Source: Chryseolinea serpens
Lineage (GTDB): Bacteria > Bacteroidota > Bacteroidia > Cytophagales > Cyclobacteriaceae
DNA: 64,000 nt
Reading direction: 5' to 3'
Assembly: GCF_900129725.1 (NCBI RefSeq)
Contig: NZ_FQWQ01000003.1
Location: 840,686 to 904,685 of the forward strand
A model generated the notes under the pieces. It saw only the letters and a program-made list of their open reading frames with translations, did no database searches and was not told the DNA's origin. Shown here piece by piece: positions 32,192-38,657 of the stretch; within the stretch, counting starts at the first letter, position 1; each line of letters starts with the position of its first letter. The translations under genes were made by a program, and so were the position numbers.

Positions 32192-32512
32192 AAAGAATCA
32201 GGAGCCAGGAGTCAGGAGCTTGTGCTCGGCATTCAGTAGTCAGTAGCTAGTAGTCAGTATTCAGTAGCTAGTAGCCAGTATTTAGAAGTCAATAGCCAAT
32301 CGATTGGCAGTCGGTATGCTATGGGCCAAAGTAGTTAATGGTCAATGCCCTGGTCGGTGACCGGTAGAATATACGTAATGATGTTTGTTCTCAAACAACT
32401 CGCGTGGCCAATTGCTTACCGAATCATTGGCTACTGGCTACTGACTACTGGCTACTGGCTACTGGCTACTGGCTACTGAAGGCCGCCTGCTGACTCCTGG
32501 CTCCTGGCTCCT
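32192..32512. repeat. Heptanucleotide-repeat element, copy 2 (inverted relative to copy 1)
   Basis: Begins CAGGAGCCAGGAGTCAGGAG followed by CTTGTGCTCGGCATTCAGTAG, which is the reverse complement of the right end of copy 1. Heptamers GTAGTCA/GTAGCTA follow, then about 100 bp of unique sequence, then at least six tandem GGCTACT heptamers (32429-32478) and GGCTCCT heptamers up to the stop of the mtgA gene. It occupies nearly all of the 395-bp gap. Confidence 0.85.
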
Positions 32513-33224
32513 AAGATTGCTTCCCCTTCGTCACAGGCATTAACGCCCTAATATCCTCATCCCCATCCAAGAAATTCATTTGCTGTATCACCCAAGGATA
32601 GCGCCTGGCGATGTATTTAGACACCGGCTTCACGGTATATTTCTTGGGATTAGGTAGCGAGGCCGCAATCATGGCAGCTTCGGTACGGGTGAGCTTCTTG
32701 GCGGGCTTATTAAAGAATTTTCGGGATGCGGCCTCAATGCCGAACACCCCCTTGCCCATCTCGGCCACGTTGAGGTACATCTCCAAAATGCGTTTCTTTC
32801 CCCACACGGCCTCGATCATGAACGTGAAGTATACCTCCAGGCCCTTGCGCAGCCAGCTGCGGCCTTGCCACAGAAAAACATTCTTTGCCACCTGCTGGCT
32901 AATGGTGGAGGCGCCGCGCAGGCGGTTTGGTTTTTTCTTGTTGATCTCCATGGCCTTCTTGATGCTCTTCACATCGAAGCCGTTGTGGTCGGGAAAGAGC
33001 TGGTCTTCCGAGGCCATGACGGCGAGACAGGCGTTGGGCGACATCTCGTTCAGGTGGATGTAGTCGCGTTTCAGGCCGTCGCCCTTTACCCAACTGATGA
33101 GTTGTGTGGCCGTGACGGGTGGGTCAACCCATTTCAGGATGATGATGTAGATGAGTTGGGCGGCAAACAGGAACAGGAAAACGTTTTTGATTTTATTTCC
33201 TACAGAAAGAAGCCATGCCTTCAT
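32511..33224 (-). CDS. mtgA: MtgA, monofunctional peptidoglycan glycosyltransferase
   Basis: 237 aa from ATG 33224; an in-frame GTG at 33260 is less likely. N-terminal membrane anchor (about 13-30), then a GT51 domain with motif 1 'ASEDQLFPDHNGFDVKSI' (catalytic Glu), motif 2 'RGASTISQQVAKNVFLW', motif 3 'KKRILEMYLNVAEMGKGVFG', and 'KLTRTEAAMIAASLPNPKKY'. It polymerises lipid II glycan strands at the periplasmic face and lacks a transpeptidase domain. The last codons overlap the end of a heptamer array (TCCTAAGATTGC). Confidence 0.95.
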   Translation of the reverse strand: MKAWLLSVGNKIKNVFLFLFAAQLIYIIILKWVDPPVTATQLISWVKGDGLKRDYIHLNEMSPNACLAVMASEDQLFPDHNGFDVKSIKKAMEINKKKPNRLRGASTISQQVAKNVFLWQGRSWLRKGLEVYFTFMIEAVWGKKRILEMYLNVAEMGKGVFGIEAASRKFFNKPAKKLTRTEAAMIAASLPNPKKYTVKPVSKYIARRYPWVIQQMNFLDGDEDIRALMPVTKGKQS

Positions 33225-33320
33225 GTCGTGCGCGTTTCGTTTTTGCCTCTGGAAAGGCACGGGCGAAAATACGAAAATGCTTTTTTGTGATGCGCTGTCC
33301 CGGATGGGAAATAAGATAAA

Positions 33321-33352
33321 TTGTTTGTGTTGCCGGAATCCTACTATATTTA
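33321..33352 (+). promoter_or_regulatory. Candidate promoter of the deoxyhexose operon
   Basis: TATATTTA at 33345-33352 (7 of 8 to TAnnTTTG) with TTG at 33321-33323 (21 bp) or TTTG at 33324-33327 (17 bp) upstream. The leader would be about 90 nt. Confidence 0.45.
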
Positions 33353-33448
33353 AGGACTACACACGATTGTAAAAAATTAAAGAATGACGGATCGGAAAGA
33401 TATCTTTCGATCCCCACGAAAGCCACCGATAAAAATGGAAAGCGTATT

Positions 33449-33778
33449 ATGAAACGTTTTTGCTTTGCCCTGGACTTGCAGGACGACCCCGCCCTGATCT
33501 CTGAATACGAATTCTGGCACCGCAATGTGTGGCCCGAGATACGGAAAAGCATCTTGGATGCCGGCATCACCAACATGGAGATCTACCGCATCCTGAACCG
33601 GCTCTTCATGATCATGGAAACCACCGACAGCTTCGATCCACAAGCCAAGGCCGCACAAGATGCCGCCAACCCCAAAGTGCAGCAATGGGAGGAGCTGATG
33701 TGGAACTATCAGAAACCGCTTCCGCACGCCAAGCCCGGCGAGAAGTGGATACCCATGGAAAAGATCTTTCAACTCTAA
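33449..33778 (+). CDS. L-rhamnose/L-fucose mutarotase-type protein
   Basis: 109 aa, a single ferredoxin-like domain of the L-rhamnose mutarotase family. 'ISEYEFWHRNVWPEIRKSIL' holds the usual His, 'ITNMEIYRILNRLFMIMETT' the central strands, and 'QQWEELMWNYQKPLP' the typical C-terminal Trp motif. It interconverts the anomers of a 6-deoxyhexose in the cytoplasm. It is first of three tightly spaced genes (gaps of 9 and 12 bp), with lactonase-like and dehydrogenase partners. That context fits an oxidative L-fucose or L-rhamnose route. Confidence 0.9.
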   Translation: MKRFCFALDLQDDPALISEYEFWHRNVWPEIRKSILDAGITNMEIYRILNRLFMIMETTDSFDPQAKAAQDAANPKVQQWEELMWNYQKPLPHAKPGEKWIPMEKIFQL

Positions 33779-33787
33779 CTTCTCGGC

Positions 33788-34615
33788 ATGCGCATCGACG
33801 CTCACCAACATTTCTGGAAGTTCGATCCCGTGCGCGACAGCTGGATCGACGCCACCATGGCCACCATCCAACGCGACTTTTTCCCCGGCGACCTGAAGCC
33901 GTTGCTGGATGCCCAGGGGATCGACGGGTGTGTAGTCGTGCAGTCGGATCAATCGGAGGCGGAGAATGTTTTTCAGTTAAAGCATTCCGAAGGTCATGAT
34001 TTTATAAAAGGTGTGGTGGGCTGGGTCGATCTGCAGGCGGAGGACGTGGAGGATCAACTGGCGCACTACAAATCCTTTCCAAAAATGAAAGGCTTCCGCC
34101 ACGTATTGCAAGGCGAACCGAAGCGCGACTATATGCTGAACCCGGCGTTCATGCGCGGCGTTGGGAAATTGAAGAAATTCGGGTACACCTACGATATACT
34201 GATCCACCAGGATCAATTGGCATACGCTGAAAAATTCGCAAAAGCATTTCCCGATCAACCCTTTGTGCTGGATCATATCGCCAAGCCCTCCATTCGCACA
34301 GGCGACTTGTCGTCGTGGAAGAAAGGGATTCAGGCCTTGGCGGCGCACGACAACGTCTGGTGTAAAGTCTCCGGCATGGTGACCGAAGCCGACTGGAAAC
34401 ATTGGAAGCCCGCCGATTTTGTTCCCTATCTCGACACGGTCGTGGAAGCCTTTGAAACCCATCGGCTCATGTTTGGCAGCGATTGGCCCGTGTGCCTGGT
34501 AGCAGCCTCCTATGCGGAAGTGCATGACCTGGCGAAGAAATATTTTTCGCCCTTCAGCACATCCGAGCAAGCCGCGATCTTTGGAACCAACGCAATGAAA
34601 TTCTATAACCTATAA
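33788..34615 (+). CDS. Amidohydrolase (L-fucono/L-rhamnono-lactonase-like)
   Basis: 275 aa. The COG3618-type TIM barrel has HxH at the N-terminus (RIDAHQHFWKFDP), 'GVVGWVDLQAEDVEDQLAHY', 'FPKMKGFRHVLQGEP', 'QPFVLDHIAKPSI' (metal His), 'WCKVSGMVTEADW' and 'HRLMFGSDWPVCL' (metal Asp). Family members hydrolyse sugar lactones. With the flanking mutarotase and SDR genes it would open the lactone formed by the dehydrogenase. Substrate is inferred from neighbours only. Confidence 0.88.
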   Translation: MRIDAHQHFWKFDPVRDSWIDATMATIQRDFFPGDLKPLLDAQGIDGCVVVQSDQSEAENVFQLKHSEGHDFIKGVVGWVDLQAEDVEDQLAHYKSFPKMKGFRHVLQGEPKRDYMLNPAFMRGVGKLKKFGYTYDILIHQDQLAYAEKFAKAFPDQPFVLDHIAKPSIRTGDLSSWKKGIQALAAHDNVWCKVSGMVTEADWKHWKPADFVPYLDTVVEAFETHRLMFGSDWPVCLVAASYAEVHDLAKKYFSPFSTSEQAAIFGTNAMKFYNL

Positions 34616-34627
34616 AAATATTTATAT

Positions 34628-35416
34628 ATGGACTTACTCCTGAAAGATAAAGTGATCATCGTCACGGGCGGTGCGAAAGGGATCGGCGAAGGCATCGTGA
34701 GAGTGCTGGCCGGCGAAGGTGCCATTCCTGTGGTGGTTGGCCGCAGCGAAGAAGACAACCTGAAGATCGTCAACGAAGTCGTGGCCGCGGGGGGCAAAGC
34801 TTCGCAGATCGTAGCCGAGCTCACAGACCCCGAAGCTTCGGAACAGGCCGTGAAAGCCACCTTGCAAAAATATGGTAAGATCCACGGTCTCGTGAACAAC
34901 GCCGGCGTGAACGATGGCGTGGGTTTGGAGAATGGCTCCTACGAAAAATTTGTGGCCTCCCTGCATAAGAACCTCATCCACTACTACCTCATGGCGCACT
35001 ACGCGCTGCCTGCCTTGAAAGAGACCCGGGGTGCCATTGTAAACATCGGCTCAAAGACCGCCGAGACGGGTCAAGGCGGCACCTCGGCGTATGCCGCCTC
35101 CAACGGTGGCCGCAACGCACTCACCCGCGAGTGGGCGGTCGAGTTGTTGAAATACAACATCCGGGTCAACGCCATCATCGTCGCGGAATGCTATACGCCG
35201 CTCTATGAAAAATGGATCCAAACGCTGCCCAATCCCAAAGAAAAATTAGCCGAGATCGAATCCAAGATCCCGCTTGGCCAGCGCATGACCACCGCCGAGG
35301 AAATCGCCAACGCCGTGGCCTTCCTGCTCTCCGAACGCTCCAGCCACACCACAGGACAACTTGTCTACGTGGACGGTGGATATGTTCATCTCGATAGGGG
35401 ACTGGCCAACGCGTAG
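34628..35416 (+). CDS. SDR oxidoreductase, probable L-fucose-type dehydrogenase, with atypical Asn at the catalytic Lys
   Basis: 262 aa with a Rossmann fold: cofactor motif 'VTGGAKGIGEGI' (12-23), 'NNAGVND' (90-96), catalytic Ser142 and Tyr155. The residue four after Tyr, normally Lys, is Asn159 (YAASN, from codon AAC). The C-terminus ('VAECYTPLYEKWIQTLPNPK', 'SERSSHTTGQLVYVDGGY') resembles L-fucose dehydrogenases, which oxidise the sugar to its 1,5-lactone. If Asn replaces Lys, activity could be altered, or the proton relay rearranged. It is third of the operon. A short GGCCAGGGGTC tandem repeat follows the stop. Confidence 0.85.
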   Translation: MDLLLKDKVIIVTGGAKGIGEGIVRVLAGEGAIPVVVGRSEEDNLKIVNEVVAAGGKASQIVAELTDPEASEQAVKATLQKYGKIHGLVNNAGVNDGVGLENGSYEKFVASLHKNLIHYYLMAHYALPALKETRGAIVNIGSKTAETGQGGTSAYAASNGGRNALTREWAVELLKYNIRVNAIIVAECYTPLYEKWIQTLPNPKEKLAEIESKIPLGQRMTTAEEIANAVAFLLSERSSHTTGQLVYVDGGYVHLDRGLANA

Positions 35417-35451
35417 CGGGCCAGGGGTCCGGCCAGGGGTCGGGCCAGGGT
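35417..35451. repeat. Short GC-rich tandem repeat
   Basis: Three near-identical 11-13-bp units (GGCCAGGGGTC) fill the gap between the SDR stop and the convergent PHP-gene stop. Possible slippage product. Confidence 0.7.
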
Positions 35452-35452
35452 A

Positions 35453-36679
35453 TCAGAAGTTCGGGTCGAAGTTGAAACAGATCGGGTTCGACAACCCAAC
35501 CATGTGCTCACTCAACGCCATGGATTCGGGAACCTGCGGATAGGCCGTGGGTGTGCCCTCGACCACGACGCGGTAATAGGTGCGACCCAAGGCTGCCGGT
35601 GTATCTGTAAACTCGACAAAAGGTGTTTTGCCACTGATCTGATAGGTGCCGAACGTACCACCATTCTTCACCACGTTCACCGTGTACTCGCCATCCGCAG
35701 CGCTTCCCGAGAGCTGCACGCGGAAGGTGACGAGCTTTCCGGCAGCCTTGGCGTTGTCGCCCATCATCATGTCCATCTTGCCATCCTGGTTGAGGTCTGC
35801 ATAAAATTCAACGCGGGGTGCATAAGGATTTGCACTGACCGAAACCCGCCCATTGGTGAGCGCATCGATGATCGCTTGTGAAGTCCTTGCCGTGGCAAAC
35901 ACCCAGGTGGTGGGCGTTCCGATGTAGTTGGCCTTTGCCTGGGGCGTATTTTTTGTTGCCTGTTCAGGTGTGTCAGGAGTGCCATGATGCACGTCGCTGC
36001 CCCCGCGGCCGGTGAGCTTGCGGCCCGACGAAAGCATGTCATCCCAAATCATGATCGCGTTGGCATTCTTGGACCAGATGGCCGAGTTCCAGACTTCGAT
36101 GGACTCGATCATATCATACGAATATCCAAAATGGTCTTTCCCACTCGGGTGATTGGCCGAAAGATGAATGCCCAATTCCTTCTTCACCGCACCCACCGTT
36201 GCATCGCGCTGATCGCGGACATCATAGAGCCGCTGGTGATCATAAGGCTTCGCCGAGAACGTGTTGCCATGACCGCGGGTGGTAGTCCACTCCGCACCAT
36301 ATAAAAGCAACACCGGCGATGACTTGAACTCAGGATCTGCCCACGTGTTGTGCGCAACATCGCCATTCACATGATTGTCGTGATCGGTGATGCAGAGATA
36401 GTCTATACCAACGGATTTTGCGAAGGCTGTGATTTTTGAAATCGGATGATTCGAAGACTCTTTGCTATGCCGCGAGTGCACATGAAGATCACCCTTTAGC
36501 CACACGCCATCGGTAAGACTGGCAACCGGCGGCAATGTGCCCACATCTTTTATCGCCCACGGATTAACGTAGCCTGTCTGCGCCAAGGAAACACCACGGA
36601 TACAAATCGCCAGACTCAACAGTAATCCCACACGGACAATGTTCATTCGTTGCGTTCTTCTTCTCTTCATGAATAGCAT
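35453..36679 (-). CDS. CehA/McbA-family PHP-domain metallohydrolase, exported
   Basis: 408 aa from ATG 36679 (ATGs at 36670 and 36646 are alternatives). The signal peptide ends near SLAQ (about residue 34). The PHP metal site is visible: 'LKGDLHVHSRHSKESSN', 'CITDHDNHVNGD', 'HLSANHPSGKDHFGY' and 'GGSDVHHGTPDTPEQ'. A C-terminal beta domain (about 310-400) follows. CehA/McbA proteins are metal-dependent hydrolases of esters and carbamates; here it is probably a periplasmic phosphoesterase or esterase. It lies convergent to the deoxyhexose operon, not in it. Confidence 0.88.
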   Translation of the reverse strand: MLFMKRRRTQRMNIVRVGLLLSLAICIRGVSLAQTGYVNPWAIKDVGTLPPVASLTDGVWLKGDLHVHSRHSKESSNHPISKITAFAKSVGIDYLCITDHDNHVNGDVAHNTWADPEFKSSPVLLLYGAEWTTTRGHGNTFSAKPYDHQRLYDVRDQRDATVGAVKKELGIHLSANHPSGKDHFGYSYDMIESIEVWNSAIWSKNANAIMIWDDMLSSGRKLTGRGGSDVHHGTPDTPEQATKNTPQAKANYIGTPTTWVFATARTSQAIIDALTNGRVSVSANPYAPRVEFYADLNQDGKMDMMMGDNAKAAGKLVTFRVQLSGSAADGEYTVNVVKNGGTFGTYQISGKTPFVEFTDTPAALGRTYYRVVVEGTPTAYPQVPESMALSEHMVGLSNPICFNFDPNF

Positions 36680-37076
36680 ATGACAAGTATTAAGTATTGA
36701 TTATTATTTCGTTAAGATTATTCTTATGATAAAAAATAAAATTCTCCTCTGCGGATAAAGGTATAGGCACGATGAAGCGCCGATCATATTAACTTTTACT
36801 AACGGACTGTGCAGATGATCCCTGGTGTCACGATCGCATCGTGAGGTCTATTGCTTACATGAAGGATATTAAGGAACGTTTTCGAAGATGGCTGACCACT
36901 TACGGAGGACTAGACCCTTTGTGATCAGGGAGCCAGAATCCAGAATCCAGAATCCAGGAGCCAGAGTCAGAATGTGGGAGTCGGGAGCTAGAATTCAGGT
37001 GTTAGTAATCGGTTGGAAATGTGAGAGGAACATCGCGGCTAAAGTTCGTTGTAATTCGACACCAAGGGCATAATAA
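36680..37076. other. Intergenic region with a heptanucleotide-repeat remnant
   Basis: An A/T-rich upstream region of the PHP gene (36680-36780). At 36927-36966 there are CCAGAAT/CCAGGAG heptamers (GAGCCAGAATCCAGAATCC and so on), related to the arrays at 31.1 and 32.2 kb but without the inverted partner. No credible gene. Confidence 0.6.
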
Positions 37077-37078
37077 AG

Positions 37079-37128
37079 GTAAATTTTTATTTACTTATTT
37101 GTTGTGTTGTAGGTAAACTTTTATTTAC
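37079..37128 (+). promoter_or_regulatory. Two palindromic operators in the hicAB promoter
   Basis: GTAAATTTTTATTTAC (37079-37094) and GTAAACTTTTATTTAC (37113-37128) are inverted repeats (arms of 5-6 bp, spacer 4-6) lying 34 bp apart, about three helical turns, on one face of the DNA. Both are preceded by AG and followed by TT. They end 33 bp before the hicA start. They are the natural binding sites for a dimeric HicB repressor; autoregulation is known for this family. Confidence 0.7.
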
Positions 37129-37161
37129 TTTGTTGTAAACGTTGGGGGCAAATGAAAAAGC

Positions 37162-37347
37162 ATGAAAGCGAGTGAATTGCTGCGCAGGCTTCAGCGTGCG
37201 GGGTGGTACGTGGACAGGCAAAGCGGATCGCACGTCATCATGAAGCATCCGGAAAAAGAAAAGGCGTTTATCTCCGTGCCCAATCATGGCAGTGCGGAGA
37301 TCGGTAAAGGGCTTCTCCGGAATATTCAAAAAAGAGCAGGCCTTTAG
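37162..37347 (+). CDS. hicA: HicA-family mRNA interferase toxin
   Basis: 61 aa, the normal length, with a dsRBD-like fold. 'ASELLRRLQRAGWYVDRQSG' is followed by 'SHVIMKHPEKEKAFISVPNH' with the catalytic His in 'GSH', then 'EIGKGLLRNIQKRAGL'. It cleaves mRNA when free of HicB. It is the first gene of the pair, 47 bp upstream of hicB, behind the two palindromic operators. Confidence 0.93.
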   Translation: MKASELLRRLQRAGWYVDRQSGSHVIMKHPEKEKAFISVPNHGSAEIGKGLLRNIQKRAGL

Positions 37348-37394
37348 AAACAGAATAGTGACCCTAATTTTTTAAGACCCTAAAAAAGAACAAC

Positions 37395-37775
37395 ATGAAG
37401 AAGTTGGTTGTAAAAATTGAGAAAACAGGAACAGGTTTTTCCGCCTATTGCGAAAAGTATCCAGCCTTTACCACGGGAAAAACGTTGACAGAACTCTCCA
37501 CCAATATGATCGAATCCTTAAATCTCTATTTGGAGGAGGAGGGAAAAGGGCGGGAGGTGACGGCGCGCGACCTTGACTTTCAGCTTGACATGAGCAACCT
37601 GTTTGAAATTTTTCCCATCAATGTGAAGGCGTTCTCAAACCGTGTGGGGATGAACTACACGCTTTTGATCCAATATGTGAAAGGCGTGAAAAAACCTTCG
37701 CCAAAACAAACCGAGAAAATTCTGGAAGGCATGCAAGCCATAGGGAAGGAGTTGTCGGAGATTAGTCTGATCTGA
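37395..37775 (+). CDS. hicB: HicB-family antitoxin with C-terminal helix-turn-helix
   Basis: 126 aa. The degenerate RNase-H-like N-terminal domain ('VVKIEKTGTGFSAYCEKYPA', 'GKTLTELSTNMIESLNLYLE') binds the toxin. The C-terminal HTH (about 75-120: 'AFSNRVGMNYTLLIQYVKGV', 'SPKQTEKILEGMQAIGKEL') should bind the operators at 37079-37128. It is full length, so the module appears intact. Confidence 0.92.
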   Translation: MKKLVVKIEKTGTGFSAYCEKYPAFTTGKTLTELSTNMIESLNLYLEEEGKGREVTARDLDFQLDMSNLFEIFPINVKAFSNRVGMNYTLLIQYVKGVKKPSPKQTEKILEGMQAIGKELSEISLI

Positions 37776-37797
37776 ATTCTGCACCACTATCCCGGCG

Positions 37798-38520
37798 TTA
37801 CAAGGCCTCGCCGGCTTCCGCATCGACCATGACCACACCGTGTTCCAATTGTTGAAAGATACTTGCCGGCAGTGCTTCGGATGGAGGAAGGCCTAGGGCT
37901 TTTTTCAGGATGGCGTTCTTTGTATAGCCATTGGCAATGAGGATGGGCAGCCTGGCTTCGCGAACGTGTCGTAGCCCCAGGGTGATGCCTTTGTCGAGCT
38001 TGGTGGATTGGGAGAAATATTTTTGTCCGACCGTCTTGGTTTCTTCGGCCAGCGTGCTCACATGGGCCGGTGTGTCAAACGGTGTTCCCGGCTCGTTCAT
38101 GGCGATGTGACCGTTGGTGCCAACGCCCACCAGCATAATATCCAGGCCGTGGTGCTTGTTGATCAGTGCGTTGATGCGCTCGGCTTCGTGTTGCAGGTTG
38201 GTCGCCAATCCATCAAAGAAATGAATTTGCTCCGGCAGAATGCTGGCGGGGATAAAAAAGGAATCGTCCATCATGGCGCGACAAGAGCCATCGTCTTGCG
38301 GGCCTAAGCCTACCCATTCGTCTAGGCCGACAAAGGTGCATTGACTCACATCCAGTCTTTTGTCCAAAATATCCGTCACCATACATTGGAACACACCCAT
38401 TGGCGTATGCCCGGAAGCGAGGCAAACCAGCGATTTTGGTTTTTTGGAAATATACAGACCGACCACATCCGCCACGGCGCGGCTCAGGGTTTTATAGTCG
38501 GGGTAAATGTGAAGCTTCAT
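37798..38520 (-). CDS. NagB/6-phosphogluconolactonase-family sugar-phosphate isomerase
   Basis: 240 aa from ATG 38520; a GTG at 38550 is less likely. Glucosamine-6-phosphate deaminase signatures: 'LVCLASGHTPMGVFQCM', 'FVGLDEWVGLGPQDDGSCRA' and 'LDIMLVGVGTNGHIAMNEPG'. At 240 aa it is slightly shorter than classical NagB (about 266). The likely reaction is deamination and isomerisation of glucosamine-6-phosphate to fructose-6-phosphate, but a related hexosamine is possible. It is not in an operon with known amino-sugar genes. Confidence 0.87.
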   Translation of the reverse strand: MKLHIYPDYKTLSRAVADVVGLYISKKPKSLVCLASGHTPMGVFQCMVTDILDKRLDVSQCTFVGLDEWVGLGPQDDGSCRAMMDDSFFIPASILPEQIHFFDGLATNLQHEAERINALINKHHGLDIMLVGVGTNGHIAMNEPGTPFDTPAHVSTLAEETKTVGQKYFSQSTKLDKGITLGLRHVREARLPILIANGYTKNAILKKALGLPPSEALPASIFQQLEHGVVMVDAEAGEAL

Positions 38521-38657
38521 AATTCCTGAAATGTACTTTAAAAATTTCACTTCCGGGTTATTTCAGGATGGCGCGTTGTTGTGTAACTTTCATGAACACG
38601 CGGAACGCCATGTTGCCCGACAGCACAGGATAGCCACTCCTGTGATACCCGATACTT

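Noticed and set aside
31076-32512. CRISPR array suspected from regularly repeated short units
   Set aside because: The unit is a 7-bp tandem repeat without unique spacers and no cas gene is present.
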